Source of the DNA: Bacillus sp. 1NLA3E
Lineage (GTDB): Bacteria; Bacillota; Bacilli; Bacillales; Cytobacillaceae
Length of the DNA stretch: 64,000 nucleotides
NCBI RefSeq assembly: GCF_000242895.2
Contig: NC_021171.1
Coordinates: 654,001 to 718,000 of the forward strand
Reading direction: 5' to 3'
Below are positions 35,114 to 44,984 of the stretch, piece by piece. The notes under the pieces were generated by a model. The model worked only from the letters and a program-made list of their open reading frames with translations, was not told the origin of the DNA and made no database searches. Numbering within the stretch: the first letter of the stretch is position 1; the number at the start of each line of letters is the position of its first letter. Position numbers and translations under genes: made by a program.

Positions 35114-35422
35114 TTAAGCTGATAAAATTTGTTTTTGTTCCAAGATAGTTCGTGCCTCTTCATTGACAGGTTTATAACCTTTTTCTATTAATTCTTTAAT
35201 GTATATTTTGTTATAGACAAAGGAAAATACCACTCCACTAATCCATGAGCCTATACCCAAGGTAAATGAGCCTAGAATTGCCTCAATAACAAACATTATT
35301 ACAGCCCATTTTAAATCTCCACGGAATAATGCTGGAAAAAATCAAAAAAAGAAAGTAGTCCAACTAAATCCAACCTTAACTTGCTTTGATAATCCTGCGT
35401 CATTTTTTAGTGTAATCTTCAT
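35114..35422 (-). pseudogene. small membrane protein gene with internal UGA stop
   Basis: From ATG 35422 (AGGAAG upstream) the frame reads MKITLKNDAGLSKQVKVGFS, WTTFFF, then UGA at 35344-35342, then FFPALFRGDLKWAVIM and on to 35114 without shift. The downstream 60 residues contain a helix (IEAILGSFTLGIGSWISGVV) and end QKQILSA. The fused 102-residue protein has a sensible plan with two or three helices, so one nonsense change (for example GGA to TGA) explains it. Translation could restart at 35296. No hint of selenocysteine context. Confidence 0.7.
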
Positions 35423-35631
35423 AATTACTTCCTTTCTAATAAAGATAGAGTGAGGGAGAATTAAGATATTGAAAAAAATAAGATATAAGACCTAACTAAT
35501 AAATTCTGATCTATTTCCCCACTCAATACCAATAATACTATATATTTCAATATTATGTTGCAAAATCTTATTTTAATATAGTAATAATGTAATCAACAAG
35601 TAAATTTTGGAGAATTTTTTAATAAGTCCTT

Positions 35632-35659
35632 AAAGCAGCTGAGTATTTAGCTGCTTTTT
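35632..35659. terminator. hairpin with T-run
   Basis: AAAGCAGCT/AGCTGCTTT stem with an eight-base loop followed by T. It lies in the 35423-35819 gap, which holds no gene I can support. Confidence 0.65.
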
Positions 35660-35774
35660 AAATCGTTGATTAATGCCGAAAGTGATGGCGATTTTTTGAG
35701 CTTTGTCCATTAACATAAGGACATCTCTAACTAAACATTTGATCTTCTATAAAAAGATATAAAATGACTATATT

Positions 35775-35806
35775 AAAAGCGAACAGTGACTGGCACTGTT
35801 CGCTTT
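35775..35806 (-). terminator. terminator of acsA
   Basis: AAAGCGAACAGTG/CACTGTTCGCTTT stem with a five-base loop, followed by TTTTAATA on the minus strand, 14 bases after the acsA stop. Confidence 0.85.
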
Positions 35807-35819
35807 AGTGGTTGAGGTA

Positions 35820-37541
35820 TTAATCTTCCATTGTAGATAAATCACCTGTTGGAAGTCCAAGTTCCCAGGCTTTCAGAACACGCCGCATGATTTTACCAGA
35901 GCGTGTTTTTGGAATGGACTCACGGATTTCAAATAAACGAGGTGCTGCGTGGGCAGCAAGTTTTGTTTTAACAAGGTTTCGGATATCGTCTAGCAATTCC
36001 TGACTTTCAACATATCCAGGTCGCAATGTGATGAAGGCTTTAATGATTTCACCGCGAACAGGATCTGGTACACCGATAACACCTGCTTCTGCAACAGCAG
36101 GATGCTCAACTAGCTTGCTTTCTACTTCAAACGGCCCAACTCGTTCTCCTGATGTGTTGATTACATCATCAACCCGACCTTCGAACCAAAAATACCCATC
36201 AGTATCCTTATATGCTGAGTCTCCTGTTATAAACCAACCTTTTAAGAAATATTGTTCATAACGATCAGGGTGATTCCATATAGTTCGAACCATGGCAGGC
36301 CATTGTGGTTTAATTGCAAGGTTCCCCATATGGTTAGGAGGAAGCTCATTTCCATGATCATCAATAATACTAACCTCGATACCAGGTAATGGTTTTCCCA
36401 TGGATCCTGGGCGGATTGGATTACAACGGAAATTTGCACAAATAGAAGATCCAGTTTCAGTCATCCACCAATTATCATGAATTCGTAAATTTAGTGTTTC
36501 AAGTCCCCACCGGATTACTTCAGGATTTAATGGCTCTCCTGCTGATAAAATATGGCGTAACTTAGAAATATCATATTTTTTTGGAAGTTCATTTCCACTG
36601 CTCATGAGCAAACGGAAAGCTGTTGGTGCACTAAACCATACGGATACTTGATACTTTTCTAATGTAGAAAACCATTCATTAGCGTCAAATCGTCCGCCGC
36701 GAAGTACATTGGTAACTCCGTTCAACCAAGGCGACCACATTCCGGCAGATGTACCAGTTACCCAGCCTGGATCTGCTGTACACCAATAGACATCGTCCTC
36801 TTTTAAATCATAGACCCATTTACCTGCTAAATACTGATGAATCATGGCATCGTGAACTTGCAAGACACCTTTAGGTTTTCCTGTAGAACCTGAAGTATAG
36901 ATCAACAACATTCCATCCTCACGGTCAACCCACTCTATTACATATTCATCGGAACTTGCTAATAGATTTTGATAAAGGATTTGATTATCAGCGGTTGCTT
37001 CGTCAGCTCCGACCAAAATAACATACTGTAAATCTGGCAGATCTTTTACTGGAATTCTTTTAAGAAGTTCAGGTGTGGTTACAACTACCTTGGCGCCACT
37101 ATCTAGTAGTCTATCTTTAACTGCCTCTTCCATAAATGCTTCAAACATGGGTCCAGCTATGGCCCCGATTCTTAAAATTCCTAACATTGCAATGTATAGT
37201 TCAGGACTACGTGGCATGAAAATGAAAGCTCTATCGCCTTTTTCAACTCCATATGAGCGCAATCCATTCGCAAATTTACACGATAAGTTTCTTAAATCGG
37301 AAAATGTATATTCTTCATTACGGCTATCGTCACAATAAATAAATGCCTTTTTATCGCCTTTTCCTTCATCTACATGACGATCAATTGCTTCATAGATCAT
37401 GTTGACTTTACCTGTTGTTGACCAAGTAAAATGCTGTTCAACATTCTTCCAATCCATCTCTTTGGCAACGTTTTCATAGTTTTGTAGATTAGCATTAGTA
37501 TCGATTGATTCAATTGTTGTTACTTCTAAAGCACTTTTCAT
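35820..37541 (-). CDS. acsA: acetyl-CoA synthetase
   Basis: A 573-residue AMP-forming synthetase converting acetate, CoA and ATP to acetyl-CoA. Motifs are LLIYTSGSTGKPKGVLQVHD, TADPGWVTGTSAGMWSPWL, HDNWWMTETGSSICANF, ITGDSAYKDTDGYFWFEGR with DVINTSGERVGPFEVES, and KTRSGKIMRRVLK containing the lysine that is acetylated in AcsA. AGGAGG lies upstream of the ATG at 37541. Length equals the Bacillus enzyme. Monocistronic, ending at the hairpin at 35775-35806. Confidence 0.95.
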   Translation of the reverse strand: MKSALEVTTIESIDTNANLQNYENVAKEMDWKNVEQHFTWSTTGKVNMIYEAIDRHVDEGKGDKKAFIYCDDSRNEEYTFSDLRNLSCKFANGLRSYGVEKGDRAFIFMPRSPELYIAMLGILRIGAIAGPMFEAFMEEAVKDRLLDSGAKVVVTTPELLKRIPVKDLPDLQYVILVGADEATADNQILYQNLLASSDEYVIEWVDREDGMLLIYTSGSTGKPKGVLQVHDAMIHQYLAGKWVYDLKEDDVYWCTADPGWVTGTSAGMWSPWLNGVTNVLRGGRFDANEWFSTLEKYQVSVWFSAPTAFRLLMSSGNELPKKYDISKLRHILSAGEPLNPEVIRWGLETLNLRIHDNWWMTETGSSICANFRCNPIRPGSMGKPLPGIEVSIIDDHGNELPPNHMGNLAIKPQWPAMVRTIWNHPDRYEQYFLKGWFITGDSAYKDTDGYFWFEGRVDDVINTSGERVGPFEVESKLVEHPAVAEAGVIGVPDPVRGEIIKAFITLRPGYVESQELLDDIRNLVKTKLAAHAAPRLFEIRESIPKTRSGKIMRRVLKAWELGLPTGDLSTMED

Positions 37542-37797
37542 AAAAATAGCCTCCTGAATTAGTTATCTAAAAATTGTTATAATACAGATTATAAAACATT
37601 TTAATATAGTATAACAAGAGTTTATTTATTAAAAATTCAAATTATTTTTTATTTTTAATTAAATAGAGAAATTAATTGATCTTCCTATTCGTTTTTTTCT
37701 AGAATGAATAGAGTAAAAATAGCGATAAATCCATTTGGTAAGTTTCATAGTAATATTAATTTTTCGAAGGATTAGCCAGAAGGGGGTAATTGAAGAA

Positions 37798-37841
37798 AAC
37801 AAAAAAACCCCAGCAGCATTTTACCGTTGCTGGGGTTTTTT
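37798..37841. terminator. bidirectional terminator hairpin
   Basis: AAAAAAACCCCAGCAGC pairs with GTTGCTGGGGTTTTTT. It lies 28 bases after the stop of the secreted small protein (minus strand). The rest of 37542-37797 is AT-rich without a gene. Confidence 0.85.
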
Positions 37842-37868
37842 GTTCATGATGCACCTTCATGATGCAAA

Positions 37869-38372
37869 TTAATTACCCATATCCATTGCTGCGTGGTCAT
37901 TTGCGTCAACTGCTTTGGCTTTAAGAGCATTTTTCAAACGTTCTGACTTTCCTGCATTAATTGCATCCTTATGTTTTTTAGGAATTGTCCCATCACTAAC
38001 AGCATCATTTACTATTTTAGTTTCAAGGTTTGTTAATTTTTGGGTGAATTCCTTTTCCGTTAATCCTTTATCTTGAGCAATTTGAGGAAGTGTTTTCCCT
38101 TTCTTCATTTCGTCTATTATCGTTATTGGTAAAACGTTTAAAACGGTGGCCGCCTCACTAACGATATTCATTTGTTTTAATCGGCTTTTGCGAACACTCG
38201 TAGTAGAATGTTGTTTTTTAGGGGGAGTGTATTTAGACATTCTAGTTTCGTTTGCTTTTGCGATTGTTTGTTCATTTTTAGCAAAAGCAGGGTGATTAAG
38301 CAAAATTGCAGCTGTGAAGCCTAAAATAAGCACTCCAGCAATTAAAGAAGCTATGAGAACTTTTTTCCTCAT
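37869..38372 (-). CDS. small secreted or membrane-anchored protein with His/Met-rich tail
   Basis: A 167-residue protein. Residues 1-31 form a signal or anchor segment (KKVLIASLIAGVLILGFTAA, ending AFAKN). The mature part is basic and helical with a KGKTLPQIAQDKGLTEKEFT segment that resembles a small helical repeat found in secreted bacillus proteins. It ends DANDHAAMDMGN, a possible metal ligand set. It lies 117 bases downstream of the multicopper oxidase on the same strand, so a copper- or manganese-related role is plausible but only inferred. Confidence 0.6.
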   Translation of the reverse strand: MRKKVLIASLIAGVLILGFTAAILLNHPAFAKNEQTIAKANETRMSKYTPPKKQHSTTSVRKSRLKQMNIVSEAATVLNVLPITIIDEMKKGKTLPQIAQDKGLTEKEFTQKLTNLETKIVNDAVSDGTIPKKHKDAINAGKSERLKNALKAKAVDANDHAAMDMGN

Positions 38373-38488
38373 TCATTTACCTCCTTTACCTATTTTTTGG
38401 ACAGCACATGCATGGGAATATTTTTAATTATAACTAAAGGCATAATCGGATACTTCCCATGCATGTTGTTGTACCATCACATGAACGC

Positions 38489-41400
38489 TTAAGGTGTGCG
38501 TACAATAAGATTTCTTGACCAAGGAGACGACCCACTCTGATTAATTGCCTGCACCCTAAAGTAAAAGGTCTTATTTCTTGCTAATCCAGTAATTTGATAA
38601 TTTGCCTTAGTAACATTTGCAGATACAAGGTTTTGTGTAAATGCTGAATCGTTTGCATATTGAACGACATATTGGGTAACCAATCCTGGTGGTTTATTCC
38701 AGGACAAGGAAACAGTATCTGTGGTCGTTCCTCTTTTGGTTTGTGCCTGCAGTCCTGTTGGTGCTTTAGGCGGAGTTGGAATACTTATTTGTACGCTCTT
38801 TGAATAGTTGGATGACAAGTTGCCGTTTACTGCCTTGACCCGGTAATTATAACTTATACCAGCTACTACCGTTGAATCTGTGAAATTTACATCACCAGTT
38901 GCAGGATTTTGATCTAGCGTTGCAATAACGGTGTAGGTACCACCATTTGTAGAACGTTCAAGGATAAAGCCAGTCTCATTTGTGGCATTATCTGTCCAAG
39001 TTAACTTCACTGCTGGTCCAGGCTGCAAGGATGCTATTAGATTGTTCGGAGCAGCAGGTACAACAGGAGTTGATACTAACGTTGCGCTAGTGGTATTTGA
39101 GTAATCAGATGCCAAATCTCCGTTTATAGCTTTAACCCGATAGGTGTATGTTCCAGGTGTAAGGTTAGGATCGCTGAAACTTACAGCATTTGCTCCAAGA
39201 GTGGAAATCACCGCAAAGTTGATTCCGTCCGAAGATCGTTCAACGATAAAACCAGTTTCATTCTGGGAATTATCAGTCCAAGCAAGATCTATTTGCGTGC
39301 CTGACTGAACCGCAGTTAGACTAGTCGGAGCAGCAGGAGCTAAAGGAACACCTGGTGTGCTTACAACATTAGAAATGGTCTCACCTATGGCATTAAACGC
39401 AACTACCTGATAGCTGTAGTCAGTGTTAGTGTCGACGGTAGAGTCTGTGAAACTAGTCATATTTGCCAATGCTGTCCCGATATCGGCATAGGTGCCAAGT
39501 TTTCCATTTGTAACTGGTGCACGCTGGATCTTGTAGCCTATTTCGTTGGATGGATTCCCTAAAGTATTCAAATCGGACAAAATAACAGAAGTCGGATCCG
39601 TCCAAGTTAGACTAACAGGTCCGCCATCGGTCCTTGCTCCAGTTAAAGTTGAAGCGTTTGGAACCTTTTGTGCTACTGAAAAAGCAATCGGACGCATCAT
39701 ATCATTTTCTTCATGTCCTAAAAGATGACAGTGCCACACATATTCCCAGCCAAAGTTAGTTAATTTATTCGTAACTGTCATCGGGTTCCCGGTTTTTGGA
39801 TCAACCCCCATAAAGCCCATTGTCGAACCTTCAGGCATTGTTGGATCAAGAAGGCGGATACTGTCTGGAAGCGCAAAAGGTAGTTTTGGTGCTACTGGCC
39901 TAAGGGCAATAATGGTATCCTCTAACGGATTCATTCGAACTGTATCCTTCCAGCCTCTTTCATTGCCATCAGGGAATCGTATTGATCCATCCCAACCAAC
40001 GCGGTTTATAAGCTGGACATCGAACAGGTGGAAGTGAATCGCGTGTGTATCCACACCATTGTGAGTAATCTTCCAAATCTGTGTACCATCACCGGATGGA
40101 GGAGTTAGCGGTGTTGCTGCATCGGTTAGATTCTCGGTTGAAGGGTCGATGTATCCCAGCATAATGGTCGTTTGATTTTGAAAGTTGGTGTTAGGCAGTT
40201 CAACTCCAAGTGTTGCATTCATCCGTCCGTAATTTGTTTCAAACTCCTCGGCGATCGCTTTTGGTTCTTCATTTAATGTGACGGGTGATGTAGCGCCTGG
40301 AGGTGTAAATGTAAGTGTTGAATCTTGAATCGTTCCATATGTGTTTGGATCTGGAGCAATAAGCTTATTTTGCCCTGCAGCAAATGCTTTTGGTATCTCT
40401 GTTTTTAAAGAATCTAATGTTGTTTGAGTTGTATCGGTGGTAGTAGCGGTTGCCGGCGCCACTTTAATCTGCATAACAGTTCGAGTATTTGGACCGTATC
40501 CAGGCTGTGTTGTTGGTGCTCCACCAGTATTATTACCAGTGGCAGATTGATCAGGATCGCCTGTATAATAATCATAGCGTGGATCAAAGGCTGGAACTGG
40601 AGCAGGTGCATCATTATAAAGAATGAGAGTTTGGCCTGCATATTTGCTGAAATCTACGACTACATCTGCCCTTTCAGCAGGTGCTAATAGTAGAGTCTTA
40701 GTTGACACGTTTAGAACCGTGATGCTTCTTCTTCCGTATTCATAGTTGATAGGCTGATTTTGAAGTTCTACAGCATTTGTTAGGAAACCACTTTCATTGC
40801 CAATTTGAACCATGTTTGGACCGGCAGCTGCTGGATCTGGAACTCCGCCATCTCTTCCATCTGTTGGCCAGGTAGAGGGATAACTAGCATTCTTAACGGC
40901 ATCAACAATAGGAATTTCTCCTGCATTTGCATCGTTGAGAGTACCGTCTGCGTTCCACATTTGCCCGTTTGATTTAGCTTTGTAAAACTGTAAATTCCAG
41001 TTTCGATCATTCGAAGCATTCAGGATTCGGAAGCGATAGGCTTTCGGATCAACTGTAAGCGATGGATAGGCAGTCCCGTTGACTAATGGAGTATCCATAA
41101 AACCTTCCGGAACTGCAGATATATTTGGTGTGCCAGGGTTCATAGGTGGTTGGCCTGACTGTCCAGCTAGCGGATTCGGTACAGGTCCGCTTTTCAATCC
41201 AGTATTTGGCGGCCAAAACCAAGGACCATAATCCCAACGCCCCATCGGGTTAGCACCTGAAAGATCATAAGGGTTTTGGTTTGGCATGTAAACATGTGGG
41301 AACCAAAGGTTACCTAAGCCACCCCATTTAGTTTTGTCCCATGTTGGATCAGTAGCTGCTAACTGATTATCCGTAGGAACGAATGTTTTATCTTGGATAA

Positions 41401-42364
41401 ATAAAGGGATTTCGTCTTTTGGAATGATTCCTCTGTCAATCAGGTCTTTCTCAACTTGATCGCGAATAAGGTATCCAGCAGCCTCCCCAGCATAAATATT
41501 TAATCGGGTTAACCCATAAGAATGATCATGGTAAAACATCACTCTTGCACTCTGTTGATTTGTATAAAAGAATGTCATGGAGCCCGGCCCTGGATCTGGC
41601 ATGTCGGGCACATTTTTAACACTTACACCTTTCGGATATGGAGTGTTTTCACCATCAGGTGTAATCCATTGATGAGGAGTTCCATCACTAATCCATGGGG
41701 TAACACCACCATGTAAATGGAGAGTAGCCCTATTTTGGGTATACATATTCTTTCCGTCCGGCCCCATTCCGGCTCCCATCAATGAAGTATCTACAGGAAG
41801 AAACAAGTCGCCCCCGGTGCCCGTAGGAAGCTTGTTTGTAAATTTTACGCGAACAGGACGATCTTTTTGGGCGACGATTGTTGGTCCAAAATAACTGGGC
41901 TTGTCTTTAACAGTGGGATCAGTTGTGTTTGTTTGCATGTATCCACGTAGAGTTGTTGGTGGGAGGTCTTTATGTAGTTGCTCTTTATACTCAACTAGTG
42001 AAATTTCGTAATAATCTGAGCCAGGATAGGTGGTAGTGTCAGGAACGGCAACAGGGATATACTGTCCAAGATCATTCGAATTTGTTGCACCTAGACCAGG
42101 TAAAGTATCCACAAATTTGCGGATTCCCGTACCTGGGACAATGTTACTGTTTGCATCAAACTCAGGAAGTGGACTGTTGGCATAGTTTGGCGTTTGATAA
42201 TAGTCCGGTGTCCCTCCGGGATTCATCATAGCAGCTAGTGCAATAGGTTCCAGTTTGTTTCCGATAAACGGAACAAATGCGGCAACTAATAGTCCAGCAG
42301 TAGCGGCGAGTTGAACAGTTCTCCTAATTGATTTTAAATTCTTTCGCTTTTTGACATTAATCAT
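38489..42364 (-). CDS. secreted multicopper oxidase with C-terminal fibronectin type III repeats
   Basis: A 1291-residue exported protein. Residues 1-45 hold a signal segment (SIRRTVQLAATAGLLVAAFV) with an RR pair. All four copper motifs are present: HLHGG (about 217), YHDHSYG (about 279), HAIHFHLF (about 775) and WHCHLLGHEENDMM (about 875). Inserts make the oxidase part much longer than CotA-type enzymes. Residues about 905-1291 contain four FN3-like repeats with paired words such as WTDN-ETGFI(V/L)ERS. Oxidation of Mn(II), phenols or polymers at the cell or spore surface is possible. The ribosome site is unclear (GGAG 20 bases or GGAA just upstream). Confidence 0.85.
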   Translation of the reverse strand: MINVKKRKNLKSIRRTVQLAATAGLLVAAFVPFIGNKLEPIALAAMMNPGGTPDYYQTPNYANSPLPEFDANSNIVPGTGIRKFVDTLPGLGATNSNDLGQYIPVAVPDTTTYPGSDYYEISLVEYKEQLHKDLPPTTLRGYMQTNTTDPTVKDKPSYFGPTIVAQKDRPVRVKFTNKLPTGTGGDLFLPVDTSLMGAGMGPDGKNMYTQNRATLHLHGGVTPWISDGTPHQWITPDGENTPYPKGVSVKNVPDMPDPGPGSMTFFYTNQQSARVMFYHDHSYGLTRLNIYAGEAAGYLIRDQVEKDLIDRGIIPKDEIPLFIQDKTFVPTDNQLAATDPTWDKTKWGGLGNLWFPHVYMPNQNPYDLSGANPMGRWDYGPWFWPPNTGLKSGPVPNPLAGQSGQPPMNPGTPNISAVPEGFMDTPLVNGTAYPSLTVDPKAYRFRILNASNDRNWNLQFYKAKSNGQMWNADGTLNDANAGEIPIVDAVKNASYPSTWPTDGRDGGVPDPAAAGPNMVQIGNESGFLTNAVELQNQPINYEYGRRSITVLNVSTKTLLLAPAERADVVVDFSKYAGQTLILYNDAPAPVPAFDPRYDYYTGDPDQSATGNNTGGAPTTQPGYGPNTRTVMQIKVAPATATTTDTTQTTLDSLKTEIPKAFAAGQNKLIAPDPNTYGTIQDSTLTFTPPGATSPVTLNEEPKAIAEEFETNYGRMNATLGVELPNTNFQNQTTIMLGYIDPSTENLTDAATPLTPPSGDGTQIWKITHNGVDTHAIHFHLFDVQLINRVGWDGSIRFPDGNERGWKDTVRMNPLEDTIIALRPVAPKLPFALPDSIRLLDPTMPEGSTMGFMGVDPKTGNPMTVTNKLTNFGWEYVWHCHLLGHEENDMMRPIAFSVAQKVPNASTLTGARTDGGPVSLTWTDPTSVILSDLNTLGNPSNEIGYKIQRAPVTNGKLGTYADIGTALANMTSFTDSTVDTNTDYSYQVVAFNAIGETISNVVSTPGVPLAPAAPTSLTAVQSGTQIDLAWTDNSQNETGFIVERSSDGINFAVISTLGANAVSFSDPNLTPGTYTYRVKAINGDLASDYSNTTSATLVSTPVVPAAPNNLIASLQPGPAVKLTWTDNATNETGFILERSTNGGTYTVIATLDQNPATGDVNFTDSTVVAGISYNYRVKAVNGNLSSNYSKSVQISIPTPPKAPTGLQAQTKRGTTTDTVSLSWNKPPGLVTQYVVQYANDSAFTQNLVSANVTKANYQITGLARNKTFYFRVQAINQSGSSPWSRNLIVRTP

Positions 42365-42855
42365 CTTCCATCAGCAACTCTCCTAGGATCTTTTTTTGAT
42401 TAAACCAATCTCTTAACTGGACAGAGGTAACGAGGATAATGGGCTCATTTAACTCTATTTTTTATTAAAAGTAGGCCACATACCCTTCGTTAGTATTCCA
42501 CTGCTTTTAATAAAATAAGTGCTCTGAAAGCGTAAATCCCCTCCACCTCCTTCTTAGATATTCATTATAAAGAACACCTTTTTCCTAGTAAAGAACGCAA
42601 AATGTCGAAATGAAAAAATATAAAATGCCAAAATTTTTATAATTCTATCGGATAGAATTTGAATGTGTAACTCATTTACTCGTTGGTTTTTTGCGATAAT
42701 CCGAAATCACAATATAGATTTATTATTAGTATTTGATCGGTGTTTGTTTTATCACCGCATTTTTTCATAGATTTTCCGAGGTTAAATGTGGGGCGGAAGT
42801 AGAATATAGAAACTAGAAAATTCCTTTATAAAAGTTAGATAGAAAGTAAGTAAAG
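42365..42855. other. upstream region of the multicopper oxidase gene, no gene seen
   Basis: A long non-coding gap. On the minus strand it contains a striking purine tract (AAGGAGGTGGAGGGG, near 42541-42556) but no convincing frame beyond 18 codons. It may hold the oxidase promoter and a long leader. No clear -10/-35 pair identified. Confidence 0.35.
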
Positions 42856-42970
42856 AAACCTCCTGGACATTTATCTAGGAGGTTTTTTGGCGAATAATGC
42901 TGGAAATAAAGATTGTGAAAGTTACTATTTAAAAATAAAAACCGTAGCTAAAGTTATCAAGCTACGGTTG
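42856..42970 (-). terminator. two tandem terminators after the HAD gene
   Basis: The first, 42937-42970, is AACCGTAGCT/AGCTACGGTT followed by TTTATTTTT on the minus strand; its ascending arm contains the HAD gene's own TAG stop codon. The second, 42856-42888, is AACCTCCT/AGGAGGTT with a loop of about 12 bases. Confidence 0.8.
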
Positions 42971-43639
42971 CAAAACAAAAAATGATTCGATATATGTTTT
43001 CACTTCATGCAAACTTGGGTACACTCCTGCAGCTTCGGCTAAAACATCCTGTGACGGTTCCAATAGATCTGGGACAATAATAACAGGTATACCTGCAGCC
43101 TTGGATGCCAAAAATCCATTATAAGAATCCTCAAGGACGAGCGCATTTTCTGGCAAAACATTAAATGTTTTACATGGTGTTAAAAATATCTCGGGATTTG
43201 GCTTACTTTCCTTTACCTGGTCACCCCCAATAATAAAATCAAAATAATCACTCAGTCCCTCGTGATTGATGTGGTGAACGATATCAGAAAACCCGCTAGA
43301 TGAAGCAACAGCCATTTTCATATTGACCTCTTTTAAAAACGTTAAAAGCTCAATCAATCCGGGTTTAATTCCCAGTGTTCCATTTTCTAAATATATCTCT
43401 TTTCGGACTTCCCACGATTCACGATGCCATTTTTCAACAGGAGCATTATCACCAAACTCTGATTTTAAAACTGAAATAATAGCATTGTGATTTTTCCCGA
43501 TATAACGTTTTGTTATATCCAGTGAATAGGGAAAATGATATTTTTCAGCAACACGTTCCCAAGCTTGATGCCCGATTTTTTCTGTATCAAACATTAAACC
43601 GTCCATATCAAAGATGACCAATTCTATTTGTCTAGACAA
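42962..43639 (-). CDS. HAD-superfamily phosphatase/phosphoglucomutase-like hydrolase
   Basis: A 225-residue HAD subfamily I protein. It has the nucleophile motif VIFDMDGLMFDTE at the start, a cap domain, the Ser motif MAVASSSGFSDI, the Lys in KESKPNPEIFL and the acid motif VLEDSYNGFLASKAAGIPVI. It would hydrolyse or isomerise a sugar phosphate in the cytoplasm. The TTG start is preceded by GGGGGAAAGG. It is a single gene with tandem terminators, the first of which overlaps the stop codon. Confidence 0.88.
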   Translation of the reverse strand: MSRQIELVIFDMDGLMFDTEKIGHQAWERVAEKYHFPYSLDITKRYIGKNHNAIISVLKSEFGDNAPVEKWHRESWEVRKEIYLENGTLGIKPGLIELLTFLKEVNMKMAVASSSGFSDIVHHINHEGLSDYFDFIIGGDQVKESKPNPEIFLTPCKTFNVLPENALVLEDSYNGFLASKAAGIPVIIVPDLLEPSQDVLAEAAGVYPSLHEVKTYIESFFVLQP

Positions 43640-43922
43640 AAACCTTTCCCCCTTAAAAAAACCTTATATCTATTATACTCGGTTTTTCCCAGCTTACTAT
43701 GTGAATTGCTTTTTTAAAAGAATTAATTCGATAGATAATATGTTTTAAAAAAAGAGTTTTTGAGGAACTTGCAGTTCAAAAACATTAAAAATAAACTGTT
43801 AGCGAATAGAGGATGTAAGCCATTTCTAGAATTGATAATTTTTTATTTCTTCGAATCGGAGTAAAAATATATAATAATAATAATAATGGGTTATCATTTC
43901 TATAAATTGTCTAGTTAGGGAC

Positions 43923-44258
43923 GTGATTTTAATATTTAATGCATTTGTATTGTTTATACTTGCAGGTTTAGCCGAAATTGGTGGAGGTTATCTTATTTGG
44001 TTATGGTTAAGAGAGGGTAAGCCATTATCATGGGGTATTTTGGGAGGAATCGTTTTAGTTTTATATGGTATAATCGCTACATTTCAAAAATTCCCCTCGT
44101 TTGGTAGAGTTTATGCCGCCTATGGAGGAATCTTTATCGTACTTTCTGTGCTTTGGGGCTGGGGTATAGATAAAAAATCACCTGATGTTTATGATTGGGT
44201 TGGTGCTGGAATCTGCTTAATTGGTGCTTCAGTAATTTTGTTTGCCCCACGGCACTAA
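43923..44258 (+). CDS. YnfA/UPF0060-family small membrane protein
   Basis: A 111-residue protein with four helices and the UPF0060 signature: [55 protein letters not shown] and [20 protein letters not shown]. The family is related to small multidrug-resistance transporters, but its role is not established. The GTG at 43923 has only GGGA close upstream, so the start is uncertain. Followed 16 bases later by a small gene, probably in one operon. The gap 43640-43922 shows no gene. Confidence 0.85.
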   Translation: MILIFNAFVLFILAGLAEIGGGYLIWLWLREGKPLSWGILGGIVLVLYGIIATFQKFPSFGRVYAAYGGIFIVLSVLWGWGIDKKSPDVYDWVGAGICLIGASVILFAPRH

Positions 44259-44274
44259 AAAAGGAGGAATTAAT

Positions 44275-44475
44275 ATGGTCATTCAATCTAATATGTCACC
44301 CAAAGCCATCGTTGATGTATGGGGAAATACTTTAACTATTTTTGAAAAACATCTTGTACCGCTTACTGAACAGACATTGGAATCATTTATTGAAACCGAT
44401 CCTCTAGCCACTCTCCTTATTGAATTAAATGAGATTGTCGGAAGTTCTGCTAAAACCTGCATTGAAGGTGGCTGA
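44275..44475 (+). CDS. small cytoplasmic protein of unknown function, paired with the YnfA-type gene
   Basis: A 66-residue protein beginning at ATG 44275, which has AGGAGG seven bases upstream; a longer frame from 44242 overlaps the previous gene and is not needed. The protein is mostly helical (PKAIVDVWGNTLTIFEKHLV, LATLLIELNEIVGSSAKTC) and ends EGG. No membrane segment. The alternation of helical LxxL patterns suggests a small adaptor or oligomer. Family not recognised with certainty. Confidence 0.6.
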   Translation: MVIQSNMSPKAIVDVWGNTLTIFEKHLVPLTEQTLESFIETDPLATLLIELNEIVGSSAKTCIEGG

Positions 44476-44596
44476 CAAATGCCGCTTAAATAGGAGTAGG
44501 TTACTCCATAAATACTAAAGACAAATACCATCTCAATTAAAAGGGAATTTAAAAACATAAATAGAATAGGTTAGTATAATTAACTATTTTAGGAGG

Positions 44597-44836
44597 GTGA
44601 GTAAAATTAAACAAACTCATGAATCTCAATCAACTGAAGAATTTCATAATTTAGAAGAAGATAAATTGTTTACCCCGATTGAAGACTTACAGAGAATTGA
44701 AGCTGGTGGAGTTTATAAAAAGGAAAATCTTAATCTAAGTACCCTACCTAAAGGAATCCGCTATATAGGCTATACTATCATTGGATTCACAGTCCTAATC
44801 GTAATATTAGGACTAATTTTAAACTTCCTATTTTAG
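44597..44836 (+). CDS. small single-helix membrane protein, unknown function
   Basis: A 79-residue protein with a charged, acidic N-terminal half (EEFHNLEEDKLFTPIEDLQR) and one C-terminal transmembrane helix (GYTIIGFTVLIVILGLILNF), so it is tail-anchored. The GTG at 44597 directly follows AGGAGG with no spacing, and the true start may be a few codons later. Not recognised. Confidence 0.45.
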   Translation: MSKIKQTHESQSTEEFHNLEEDKLFTPIEDLQRIEAGGVYKKENLNLSTLPKGIRYIGYTIIGFTVLIVILGLILNFLF

Positions 44837-44984
44837 GCATAAACATAGTTAAAACCATTACTGAAACGAAAGTGAGTTTTGTGATAAAAAATTTCTAAGA
44901 TAAACATTTTTAAGACCCCACCTAATGTTAAAAATATGGTACAGTAAATAGGCTTATCCAAATTTCATTAGGAGTTATAAACGA

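Noticed and set aside
42490-42546. 18-codon minus-strand peptide after a purine-rich AAGGAG tract upstream of the multicopper oxidase
   Set aside because: The tract abuts the GTG with no spacing and nothing else supports translation.
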